This document shows positions 46,200 to 55,950 of a stretch of DNA of 64,000 bases, in pieces. The notes below the pieces were generated by a model. It did no database searches and was not told the DNA's origin. It saw only the letters and a list, made by a program, of their open reading frames with translations. The stretch lies in the NCBI GenBank assembly GCA_014905825.1, contig JACGCN010000007.1, positions 1,488,001-1,552,000 of the forward strand, written 5' to 3'. The stretch is from Lyophyllum atratum. Lineage: Eukaryota; Basidiomycota; Agaricomycetes; Agaricales; Lyophyllaceae. The first letter of the stretch is position 1. Each line of letters starts with the position of its first letter. A program made the translations under genes and the position numbers.

Positions 46200-46400
46200 A
46201 TACCCGATTATGAGTATAGGGGCCTGTCTAGGGGGCGGTGAGACGTGTGAGACGGGCCTGTCTAGGGAGCGGTGAGACGGTTACATAGGAGGAGGAGCGG
46301 TTAGACGGGGCAACCGGGCGGTGAGACGGTTACATAGGAGGAGGAGCGGTTAGACGGGCAAGTTATCAATGTGGTTAGACGGGCAAGTTATCAATGTTTA
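46200..46400 (+). repeat. Compound repeats gcggtgagacggttacatag
   Basis: Multiple direct copies of gggcctgtctagggagcggt, ggttacataggaggaggagc and ggttagacgggcaagttatc. Further upstream of the TET/JBP gene. No gene. Confidence 0.75.
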
Positions 46401-46559
46401 GGGCAGGCAGCATCTCATCTTATCTGGCCTTATCGTCGGGTTGTTATGAGAAACTTATCAGAGACTGAGTGATAATCTCTATCAGAATTCGCTTAGCTTG
46501 TCAATGTTATCACAAACTCGGTGTCATTTCTAAGTCCAAGTCTAACTCAGATAACTCCC

Positions 46560-47700
46560 TAGGTGCGTTTCCTCAACGGTTCCATTAGCCCTTCACATAC
46601 ATCTAACATCTTTCAGGCGAGTCTATCCCTAGTCATCCTTCGAATACATTCAATAACTATCTCCAACCGTAAGCCTTCTTTGCTGATACTTTGCATTCAA
46701 ATATAGTGAATCGTCGAACTTGAACATGAGTTCGCCTGTAAGTCGTGTTCCGTGTTCAGTTCATTCTTCCAAGTCAAAGTCAGGTGTGTTTGACTAGTTT
46801 ATCTACTCGGACTTGATAATCTGCATCCAAATATAGTGATTCGTCGAAACTGGAACAACGATTCGGCCGTAAGTCGTGTTCCATGTTTAGTTCATTTCTT
46901 CATTTCCCCAAGTCAAAGCCAGGTGCGTTTGACTGGTTCCTTGACGGTTCCATTAACCCTTCACATGCATCTGACAACTTCCAGGCGAGTCCGAGTCTAT
47001 CCCTTCGAATATTCGACGGTTCCGTTCATTCATCACATGCATCTTACAACTTCCAGGTGCGTTTGACCGACTCCTCGATGGTTCCATCGATCCTTCAAAT
47101 GCATCTACTAACAATTTCCAGGCGAGTCTATTCTAACAACTTCCAGGCGAGTCTATGAGCCCTTCAAACGTTTGGCGTTCCGGTTCCATTACCATCATAT
47201 ACATCTAACAACTTCCAGGTGTGTTTGACCGACTCCTCGATGGTTCCATCGATCCTTCAAATGCATCTACTAACAATTTCCAGGCGAGTCTATTCTAACA
47301 ACTTCCAGGCGAGTCTATGAGCCCTTCAAACGTTTGGCGTTCCGCGGTTCCATTACCATCATATACATCTAACAACTTCCAGGTGTGTTTGACCGACTCC
47401 TTGACGGTTTCATCGATCCTTCACATGCATCTACTAACAAATTCCAGGCGAGTCTATCCCTTCAAACGTTCGGCATTCGGCGGTTCCATTAACCCTTCAC
47501 ATGCATGTAACAACTTCCAGGTGAGTCTATCCCTTCGAATGTTCGACGGTCCTGTTCATTCATCACATGCATCTTACAACTTCCAGGTGTGTTTGACCGG
47601 TTCCTCGACAATTCCAATGATCATTCACATGCATCTTACAACTTCCAGGCAAGTCTATGCCTTCGTATGTTGAGTCATCCTTTAGAATATGTCTAATGAC
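46560..47700 (+). repeat. Minisatellite of splice-site-like units
   Basis: More than a dozen units share catctaacaacttccag followed at once by gcgagtctat, gtgagtctat or gtgtgtttgacc. A clear tandem copy is 47057-47218 versus 47219-47382 (162 and 164 bp). A diverged copy pair of the leading part lies at about 46,695-46,800 and 46,820-46,930. No long reading frame is conserved among the units. Sequence of related type continues weakly to about 48,130 (ctaatg...cacggtaagtctggttc). Confidence 0.8.
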
Positions 47701-48160
47701 CATCTCTGACACATCTAACAGCTAAAGCTCACGGTAGGTCTGGTTCGAATACGTCTAATGACCATCTCTAACACATCTAACAGCTGAAGCTCACGGTAAG
47801 TCTGGTTCAATTAACTCTTTACATGCATCTAATGTCGCCGAGAAGCGCCTAACCTTTGAGAGACTTTCAATGACGGACCTTCATGGTAAGTCTTGGTTCA
47901 ATTAAACCTTTATATACATCTAATGTTGTTCAAGCGAGCCTAACCCTTCAACTGTAAGTCTCGTTCAATTAACCTATTCCATGTCCATGCATCTAATGGT
48001 GTTCAGGAAAGTCTATCTCTTACAACCGTTCGGTCATCGCTTCACCAAGTCGGACCGTCGAATTGATCAGGTCATCTCATTACGCCCTACAAACTATTTC
48101 GTACTTTGAATTGAGAATCGTGCTTTAGAGTAATGGTAAGCCCTGTACAATTCCGTTCAA

Positions 48161-48760
48161 CTACGCTTCCCGAACTTCAAACCCGAAGTACTTTTCCCTA
48201 CTGACTTTCCGCAAAAAATTTTCGACCCACCAGCCAATGCTTTCATCATCGCATTCCCTATACGCCATCTCCACGCAGCAGACACAGATCAAGCACTTAC
48301 GCCCGAAGGAATCCTCACATTCCATCACGAAGCGATCCGGATCGAGTACGCGGGACATGTCCAACTCTGGCAGAGCGTCTTCAACGCGAAATGCCTCGGC
48401 GATACGAATGCGAGTCTTGAATGAAACACGGCCTGCGATGACTCGGTTACAGATCGTACCGGCACAAAAATCACAGCGTATCGGCTTTTTCGGACCTGAA
48501 ACAGTGTGAGCATGACGGGACTTGCAGAGAACGTTTGCGCCATACATGCTGTGGGTGGTTCTTCTTTGCCCGTGGCGATGTCTTCTAACACCTCTATGCA
48601 GGGGTTTATTGCTGGGACGTTGACAGGGGTTACTCCACGGTTTAGGTTTACGCGGGTTAGTCGACGAAAGCTCAGTCCTTTGAGAATTATTAGTTGTGAA
48701 ATTAAGAGGTGAGCGTGTTGTCATACGTGGGCCAGTGGGTTTGGACTGATCTTTTGGCAT
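48161..48760 (-). CDS. CxFC...CxxC putative zinc protein C (KDZ cargo)
   Basis: A frame of 199 codons from ATG 48760 (MPKDQSKPTGPRMTTRS). The N-terminal half is basic and may contain an intron. The C-terminal half carries KKPIRCDFCAGTICNRV, FKTRIRIAEAFRVEDALPEL, LDPDRFVMECEDSFGRK and CLICVCCVEMAYRECDDES, then GWWVENFLRKVSREKYFGFE. Same cysteine layout as A and B with a longer spacer (about 59 residues). No other domain recognised. Its 3' end faces the minisatellite. Confidence 0.65.
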   Translation of the reverse strand: MPKDQSKPTGPRMTTRSPLNFTTNNSQRTELSSTNPRKPKPWSNPCQRPSNKPLHRGVRRHRHGQRRTTHSMYGANVLCKSRHAHTVSGPKKPIRCDFCAGTICNRVIAGRVSFKTRIRIAEAFRVEDALPELDMSRVLDPDRFVMECEDSFGRKCLICVCCVEMAYRECDDESIGWWVENFLRKVSREKYFGFEVREA

Positions 48761-48967
48761 CGGGTGTTGGGGGGGGCGTCAAGCTGGCAAGAACCTCAAG
48801 CAAACCTCAAATCGTTAAATACCGCCTGATCTGATCACACATCGTCAGTCACGCATATCCGATTTGCGGTCACAACTCGGTAGGGACTATATTATTGTAA
48901 TTCCTTCGCATGATCATATCTCTAAGTTCACCCCTCCATGTCAGAGAATAAATACCCCACTCAGACT

Positions 48968-49485
48968 ATGGCTGCCCGCCGTCAGGCGTCAAGCAACTAT
49001 TACTATCGGTATGTCAACCATCTCCTATTTCGGTGATGTTTTTTCATTGCAATGTTTTTAGAAACCGTGAGGCTTGTCGAGAAAGAGCTCGACAGGGTGC
49101 AGCTAAGCGCCGTGCCAACAAGTAACGTTCTACCCTATCCTGGCTATGAGCCTAGCTAATCTGTAACCTAGGAAGCTAGAAGCCAAGAAAGACGCGTCGT
49201 CCGATAGGCAAGCCAGCATCAGCTCTGCCAGTGGTCCCCCTCAAACGCTCGAAGTGAGGCGCAACATCTGGCTGAATTACGAGCACTACAGGCATTGTCA
49301 GTGCGGTTGTGATAAGAACATAATAGAGGACTACGAAGCAGAGTTCAACCGTGGGTGCGTATTCCGTTCCTCTGGCGCTTCCTACTGGTCTGACATCCCA
49401 TCCGCATAGAAACCACGATGTCGCTAACGAGATCGTAGATGAGTACTTCATCGGGCACCACCTCCTGCATTCCGATTGCGAATAG
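48968..49485 (+). CDS. Small basic protein with Cys/His tail (KDZ cargo)
   Basis: Four short exons join in frame: MAARRQASSNYYYR, NREACREKARQGAAKRRAN, KKDASSDRQASISSAS...TLEVRRNIWLNYEHYRHCQC with GCDKNIIEDYEAEF, and NHDVANEIVDEYFIGHHLLH ending SDCE at TAG 49483-49485. The basic helix (about residues 10-40) looks like a nucleic-acid-binding region, similar to the basic part of bZIP proteins but without a leucine zipper. It may accompany transposition. Family unknown. Confidence 0.5.
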
Positions 49486-49786
49486 TTCCAAGAGTAGATA
49501 AATTACCGTGAGCAGCATGTGCTCCTCCTCTGGTAGTTTTTTTCAGCCTAAAATAAATCTTGAATTTCAAAGACGCGACTACTTGATGAGAAATTTGATC
49601 TCTTGGCTTGAGGTGAAATACATGATATATCACCTATCCACAATGTAGCTGTATCACGGCTCAGCTAAAGTTCCAAAGATCGGACGCACGATGCAAGATC
49701 GCTTGAATCGGATGTGAAAAGCATAATATATTACCTGTCTACAGTGTAAGTCCTTCTAAGCCCCAACACCAACTCCAGTCCAACTA

Positions 49787-52660
49787 ATGGCTCCACGCTT
49801 CTGGGCGTCTGACACGCAGCTCCAATTCCTGAACGAAAAGCTGAGCGTTTACCTGCCCATACATGCAAAAAAGCTGGACGACAGCAACGAGAGGGGACTC
49901 AAGAAATTCTTCAGCGAAATTGCCACCGAGTGGTTCCAGAGGTGGCCGGAGAGTGACGCATGCATAGCAGGGAAGACCGTCCCGGCTCAGCGCGAGTCGT
50001 GGACGGCGGAGCATAAGAAGATAGTGGGAGATGCAGCAATTGTACGGGAAAAGGTGAGTTGCGAATTCGGATGGTAGACAGATAACTCACTGACGACGCC
50101 CGATATGTAGCGACTCAAAAATTGGTTTAGAAACCACGAGAAACGGGTTACTGGAGCCCAGAGTACCTCTCGGCGGAAGAGTACGGCCCAGATAGTTTCT
50201 CTGCTGAAGCCTGAGCGGAAACGTATACATAGACCGGAAGAGGTCTATCAGATGAAATACAAAGAGAAGGTGAACACACTGATTAAGGAGGCGCTTGAGG
50301 GAGATGTTGACGAGGACGGAGTGGGCACCAGCGGAGGAAAAGATGGGGAGGGCCAGGGTGATCTAGATTTGGAGGGTGAGGGGGGGGGAGAAGGAGGCGA
50401 TGAAGGAGACGGTGAAAGCGGAGGGGAAGGGGATGGTGAAATAAAAGGAGGTGAACTGACCGAAACAGGAGATGCAAAATCCCGTGCCGCCCGCCGTGCT
50501 TTCAAAACAAGACAGAAAGTCGTCAAGGCGGCGTTCTTGGAGGAGACGGATGAGGTGAAGGAGGAGATACGACTCGCCATTGAAAAAGAAAAGAACGAGA
50601 AGAAGTTAATGTTGGGAGGGCCGAAGGAAGGCCTGGATCGCACACCCGAGCAACGGCAATTGTAAGATTCCCTTACCGATCTGCCAGATGCCTGTTAACC
50701 TCCCTTTGATAGTGCGATTACGCACCAAATTAGTCTCATGCAAGCGGTCTGCGAGGAGATCCACCGACTCACAGGATGGTCAGCACTGATCGTTGCTGGT
50801 GGTCCCACTCCGGCACAGAATGATAAGATCACATTGCAGACGTCAGTTGATTGTGTCTATTTGCCTCGGAGGGTACTGACTCCTGAATCAGTGTCAGCTA
50901 TAGCTCACTGGACAAGAAAGGCGGCTACGTCGTCAAGTGCAAGAAAGAGAAAGGTGCTTTCGATGAGTCCTACATAGATTGGCTCAAGGAAATTTATCGT
51001 AAGTCCTTCACTAGAGTCTGAATGCACTTCTGAACAAGATGATAGCTAAGCATGGCACTCACCGTATGATCCGAGGTCCTGACGCCCCTGACATCATTGT
51101 CGATTCACCATCCGAGCCACTGATCATGTTTGACCGGGACGACGACGACGAATCAAATCAGAAGGATCACGCCAACGCGGAGCCTCGCGTACCTGACAAT
51201 GATCCTGCCATCGCGAATGCTGCCTGCTCGGACAACAACACTGTTGAAACCACCCAGACAAACCTTGTGGCAAATAGCTATGCCGCCCGTAGCCTCGGTG
51301 ACCAGATCAATTCGGATGATCAGCAATTGGATGGAGATGGGACTTCTGGCGGTGCGGAAGAGTGGTCCCTGCCTGATGACGAGCTCGCACGCCTTCTGGA
51401 TTCGATAGGGGATCTGACCGCGGACTTCAACGCCCAGCCCATTCCAGAGTTCCGATCCAATTCCATTGGTGTCCCACCCATCCAGCCCATCCAGCAGTCC
51501 ACACCCGATTCCACCGGCGTCCCGCCCTTTCAGCCCATCCCGTCCGCACCCGATTCCACCGGCCTCCCGCCCATCCAGCCCACCAATTCCATTGATGTCC
51601 TGCGCATCCCGTCCGCACTCGATTCCGCTGGTGTCCCGCCCATCCAGTCTGCACCCAGCGTTGACGGCTTCATTTTCGGCAATGAATTAGGCTCGTTCAC
51701 CGCATCTTCATATGAGACCATCGGGGACCGGCTGAATAGGGGAACTCCAAAGACGCCTGATGGCCCTCTACTCCAGATCTCACCTGCCAGATCCATGTTC
51801 GGGATGTCATCACAAATGGGCGACCTCTCTTCGCCACTTGCAGTCTCCCCCGCGAGGTACACCTTTCAACAACTCACTCTGCCCCCGCCACATGCCAGTA
51901 CTCCTTTGGGTTCTCCACTGCATCCTCTTCAACACGGTACCCTTCCCTCTTACGATTCTCTTCTCCAGTCGCGCCTTCACCCGCTCTTCGCTGGCCTTTC
52001 CCAGGCACCCGCACCGGTAATGATGGGTACCCCCCTCGGGTCTATCGAGAGCCCGCCCGATTCGATAGGACTCGGCTTTCCCATCACTCGCCCAGCCCTA
52101 AAGGAATCGATCGCTCCGGGGGCAATTGAAAAGGGACGAGGACGTGGACGAGGACGAGGACAAGGACGAGGACGCGGAGGCAGAGGGGGTGGAAGAGGCG
52201 GAAAGAAGAGTACGATGGGCCAGGCGAATGATGCGGACAACACCACCATCGACAACGCCAATCACAACGCCAACGACAACGCCAACGACAACGCCAACGA
52301 CGACGCCAATCACAACGCCAACGACAACGCCAACGACGACGCCAACGACGACGCCAACGATGCCAACGACGACGATAATACCAACGATAACACCAATAAC
52401 CCAGCAGGACAACAGCCTGACGTCCTGCAACGCTCAAAGCGTCTTATCAAACCGGCCCAGGATCCGGATGGAGTTTTCAGACCACTTCCAGGACAGGCTG
52501 CAGCAGCACGCGCCGCCGCTGCCACCGCCGCTCCCAAACCCAATTCAAAGCGAAAAGCCGCTGGACCTGAAAGCGCATCGTCCCAGAAGAAGTGAGTCCT
52601 TTCATTTCCTATGGGTATACACCATTCTAATCGAACCTTTCCAGGGGTAGAAAGAAGTAA
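49787..52660 (+). CDS. Large AT-hook-like protein (KDZ cargo)
   Basis: Start ATG 49787 (MAPRFWASDTQLQFLNEKLS). The N-terminal domain of about 120 residues has Trp/His features (ATEWFQRWPES, KNWFRNHEKRV, SLLKPERKRIHRPEEVYQMK). An acidic Gly/Glu/Asp stretch follows, then RRAFKTRQKVVKAAFLEETD, QAVCEEIHRLTGWSALIVAG and KKGGYVVKCKKEKGAFDESY. A long disordered region has PPIQP repeats and an RGR block (KGRGRGRGRGQGRGRGGRGG) like AT-hooks. Next are NDNANDNANDD repeats and an Ala-rich basic end (RSKRLIKPAQD, SKRKAAG), stopping at TAA 52658-52660. Five or six introns. Such proteins are common in basidiomycete genomes without known function; DNA binding is inferred from the RGR block. Confidence 0.7.
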
Positions 52661-52749
52661 TTGTATCTGGGGATCGAGTACATACGTCATGTAACTTTCT
52701 ACTTAAATTTGTCAATATATCCCTCTACTACGCTATTCTGAGTGAGCAG

Positions 52750-53545
52750 AGAGTGATATATCACCGGCATATATATCTTCCACGGCCAGGATAGAGAGTG
52801 ATATATCACCAGGCATGTCTTACCGGGCGGTGATATATCACTCCTACAGTTAAAGACGGCAGAGGACTTGCAAATAAAACTTTCATTCAGGTGATATATC
52901 ACCAGATCACTCCTACAGTAGAAGACGGGACTTTGCAAAAAAAACTTTCAATCCGGTGATATATCACCAGGCACCTAGGAGATCACAATAGAGACATGAT
53001 ATATCACAGCCGTACTACCATAGTAAATAGGTATGGTATGGTCTAGGTCAATGTAAAGGGGAAATAGAGAACTTTTGTCGTCTGAAGGGCGAGGAGTGGT
53101 CTCAAAAGGAAAGAGTCTCTGGTTTGTGTTAACTTGCATTAGCTTGTATTAATTTGTATGAATTTTGCCAGGAGCCCAAAATGGTTGAGAGGCGCTGTCT
53201 ATTTCAAATGGTTCTTAATTGGGATTGACGGGGCGCACCTGCAACTAAAATGGTCGGGAGGCGCTGTTCATTTGAAATGGCACCTGATTGGGATTGACGA
53301 AGCGCACCTGTAACCGAAATGGTCGGGAGCCGGCTATTCATTTCAAATGGCACCCAATTCGGATTGATGGAGCGCGCCCGCATCCTAACCCGACGCGGTG
53401 GGAATTTTTCTAAGCAGGCGGCCAACGGCAGGGAATGGGAACCCCCGAAAATGATGGATGCCGAACACTGCCGAGCCTGCAAAAGCTTTCAGAGGACGTG
53501 ATATATCACGATTATGCGTTAGAGGGCGTGATATATCACGTTGAT
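52750..53545 (+). repeat. Array of GTGATATATCAC palindromes, right subterminal region
   Basis: The palindrome GTGATATATCAC occurs near 52754, 52800, 52830, 52891, 52955, 53499 and 53529, plus an imperfect ATGATATATCAC near 52997. The flanks repeat too: acttgcaaataaaactttca and actttgcaaaaaaaactttc, and a triplicated 60-70 bp unit with aaatggtcgggag..ttcaaatggcac between 53,180 and 53,370. Same motif as the outer end of the inverted repeats. Confidence 0.85.
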
Positions 53546-53555
53546 GGATGGACGC

Positions 53556-53610
53556 TAGGGGGTTTGATACATCACCGACCATCTTACCAGTAGAGGGCTC
53601 TGATGTATCA
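53556..53610 (-). repeat. Right terminal inverted repeat
   Basis: The reverse complement begins TGATACATCAGAGCCCTCTA and then equals the left repeat for 38 bases. The four differences lie in the outer 17 bases. Confidence 0.9.
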
Positions 53611-53687
53611 TACTACCGGCCATGCCTGGACCTGTATGTGCGTAATGAGTTTGTGGGCATTCTTATTCCGTACCAAGGGAATTTTAC

Positions 53688-55250
53688 CAAAGACATGGTT
53701 GAAGATGTGTTCATCAATTTCTTCATCTGTGGTAGCATCCATTCCAGGGGAGACTTCGGCGTCCACGAAGGCGCCAACAGGTGAATTGGTCACGATATCC
53801 CTGGCGCGCCTGATTGCCTCACGAAGAGCAGCGACATCCGCAGGTCCGCCGGGCGCTTGGAAATGAAGCTTTTGAATATCGAGGGGGTCTTGAGGATCGG
53901 AACCCGTGAGGCGTACAGTTCCTTTCGACGATGGGTGACCTTTGAGGATGATTGCTGTCAAGGCGTTGTGGTTGTCTGCGACTTGTTGCGGTGCGCCTCC
54001 GATGGAGGTCAGACACGGATAATGGAACTACAGCACTTAAACCCTCACATACCTCTGACAAATCCGGGGAACGACGCAGGAATAAAGTATGTCAAGATAT
54101 CAGGGCCCGGAAGGTTTGGCGAGGATTGCGTTATAACCGCTTCAATGACTCCGCTGAAGGCATAAAGATTCTTATGATTTGATTGGAGCCAGTCCTGGAG
54201 GCATGGATCTTGCTCTGGGTCGGAAAGAAATTTGCATCCATTGAACAAGGTATAATTATTTTGCATTCGCCAGATGATGGGAATTTCGTCGTGGTCTGTT
54301 TCCGCGAATTTAAACAGCGTTGGACTCACGCTCAGAATCCGACAACAGACCTTGGAGATTATTTCCAACGCCGGGAAGGTTGACTATTGATTCAATCCCG
54401 TGTTGGCGAAGCTGGTCTTGATCGCCAATGCCGGAAAGCTACGTTAAAATTGTGAAGAGCTACTTCACGTACCGGCGGAATGGTGAGGCGACGGAAAACG
54501 TGCTTACCATGAGCTGCCAATTTAGGAATGAGAGGTGAGCGATACTAGCGCTATGGGAATTACTCACTAGCTGAGGACTTTGGAATGTACCAGCACTGAC
54601 GATTACTTCGTGCCTCGCGGTCACATTTCGGATGTCCAGGGCAATCTTGCCAGCGAAATTGCTAGCCACAGGTAATGCTGCACCGGGCGCGATCTGTACA
54701 CCATAGGCCAAAACCCCTCCTGGAGAATCGCATAGTAGCAATTTTGTCGCCAGGGTATCCAGCGACAGGTGAAGCCGTCCAGAGCTAGATTTCTGCACTG
54801 CTTGCAACCTCTCATGAACGGATGATCTGATATGGTTCTCGTCGACGGTAGCGCTAGGGGAATTGACACCCGAACCGCCGTCTCCTGCTATAGAATTAAG
54901 ATCAAGGAGTGGAAGGCCGGCCAGCTGCAGCGATGTCACTAGCGCAGTAATTTGTGGATCTGAACACGGTGTCAGTCCCTCGAAGAAAGGAGGGAAATCA
55001 TTTCTGACCTAGAAATAGAGGATTGCGAACAAAAACGTCTAGCGGAAGGGTAGTAGTCTTAAGCCACCCGTTAAAGCCGTGGTCAGGTGAGAGTAAGGGA
55101 ACGAGGTATAGATTCTTCTCGATGCGCCGGAAGTAACTTTGCATCTCGTTCCTCGACCACGAAGGATCGCTAAATGTGTCAGCAAGTCCATCAAAATCCT
55201 GTCTAGTACCCGCAATAATGTTGACCATCGCATTGTGAACCTACGAAAGG
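53688..55250 (-). pseudogene. GMC oxidoreductase, middle exons; 5' truncated
   Basis: Joined minus-strand exons: VHNAMVNIIAGTRQDFDGLA, DPSWSRNEMQSYFRRIEKNL, SPSATVDENHIRSSVHERLQ, SSGRLHLSLDTLATKLLL, RNVTARHEVIVSAGTFQSPQ then LLMLSGIG (GMC signature 2), NLPGVGNNLQ, HPSSKGTVRLTGSDPQDPLD and TTDEEIDEHIFNHVF. They continue into the 38.3-38.6 kb exons across the transposon-bearing intron. Missing is the N-terminal FAD-binding part (GxGxxG dinucleotide fold), expected about 100 residues upstream but absent from the 55,251-57,226 region. The gene is therefore a truncated pseudogene besides carrying the insertion. Likely originally a secreted AA3-type oxidase or dehydrogenase. Confidence 0.82.
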
Positions 55251-55897
55251 TTACTTCAAGGGTTCCGAGATCTATTTATAGATTTTGAGGTTATACAAAT
55301 TTTTATGGGTGAGGAATTTTTGAAAGTGCGGCCCCAAAAAACGCGATTTTGAAGAAGCATCATCATGTGATCTTGATGCCATCATGCCATGTGACTGCCG
55401 TTGGTCTGTACTACTGTTTATGTAATGCACCAGCTTCGTCCCACGCCCCTCCGCCGTCAACCGCCATCTGAATGTCCATTCTCATGCGTCCTCACTGCCA
55501 TCCACGGTCTTTCGATGTTGGTGCTCGATGTGTCACATTCCATGGCCTTCCTATCTGCTCGCGACTCCGCTCCCACGGCTTCTCATCACCGCCCTCTGCT
55601 CAACAGGTATGTGTACAGTCTTGTCCGTCATTACAGGCTATGGGACCTTCTCACGGTCCTCCTCCGCCTTTCCTGCTGTCCCTCTTTGCGGCCTTTCTCT
55701 CCTCTTTCCACCACTGTCTCGTTATCGCTCTCCTTCTCCACATTTCTGACTTCACGGCATTTTTTTTTCAGATCCCTGAGATGCCAACTATCGTGACTAG
55801 CCGATCTGTTGGACGTTCTCGATGTACCTGTTTTCTGACGTCCTCTGTTTGAGGTGCTTTTCTGGTGAACTCTCCATTTCTGACATCCGTGGGATAT

Positions 55898-55950
55898 ATG
55901 ACGTGTGTCAAACGCGCAAAATCAGACATTTGCGCATCAACACACGTCAT
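55898..55950. repeat. Compound inverted repeat (hairpin)
   Basis: ATGACGTGTGT (55898-55908) pairs with ACACACGTCAT (55940-55950), and inside it GCGCAAA (55914-55920) pairs with TTTGCGC (55929-55935). Both arms are perfect. Confidence 0.85.

Larger units (their letters stand above)
38659..53610. mobile_element. KDZ-superfamily DNA transposon carrying a TET/JBP dioxygenase, ~14.95 kb
   Basis: Bounded by inverted repeats of at least 55 bp. Contents from left to right: a 37-38 bp tandem repeat, KDZ transposase (minus), two CxFC zinc-type proteins (plus), TET/JBP-type dioxygenase (minus), minisatellite blocks (about 46-48 kb), a third CxFC protein (minus), a small basic protein (plus), an AT-hook-like acidic protein (plus), an array of GTGATATATCAC palindromes, and the right inverted repeat. 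KDZ elements and their association with TET/JBP genes are established in basidiomycetes. I see no convincing target-site duplication. Coding parts look largely intact, apart from a possible frameshift at the transposase C-terminus, so the insertion seems fairly recent. Confidence 0.85.
38637..53687 (-). other. Transposon-bearing intron of the GMC gene
   Basis: On the minus strand the upstream GMC exon ends ...EHIFNHVF with donor gtaaaa at 53,687, and the next GMC exon begins GHHACC after acceptor gtgacag ending at 38,637. The codon split (G plus GT) restores the Gly of VFGHHACC. Without the 14.95 kb element the intron would be about 100 nt. The element therefore sits within an intron and does not break an exon. 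Confidence 0.7.

Noticed and set aside
46732..46742. ATG AGT TCG CCT then gtaagt as the first exon of a plus-strand gene
   Set aside because: Attractive donor, but I could not find a downstream coding exon in phase; kept only as part of the repeat finding.
50252..50665. Separate Glu/Gly-rich gene at 50.25 kb
   Set aside because: It is in frame and splices with the exons before and after it, so it is an internal exon of the 49,787-52,660 gene.
52084..52437. Val/Gly repeat protein (GVVVGVVVGVV) on the minus strand
   Set aside because: Mirror of the NDNANDD-encoding repeat of the plus-strand gene; purely compositional.
52750..53545. CRISPR-like array from repeated GTGATATATCAC
   Set aside because: Spacing is irregular, the units are palindromes without spacer structure, and the host is a fungus. 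Better explained as transposon subterminal repeats.
55401..55852. 131- and 126-codon hydrophobic Ser/Leu ORFs
   Set aside because: Composition follows the TC-rich strand; no signal peptide, domain or splice structure.
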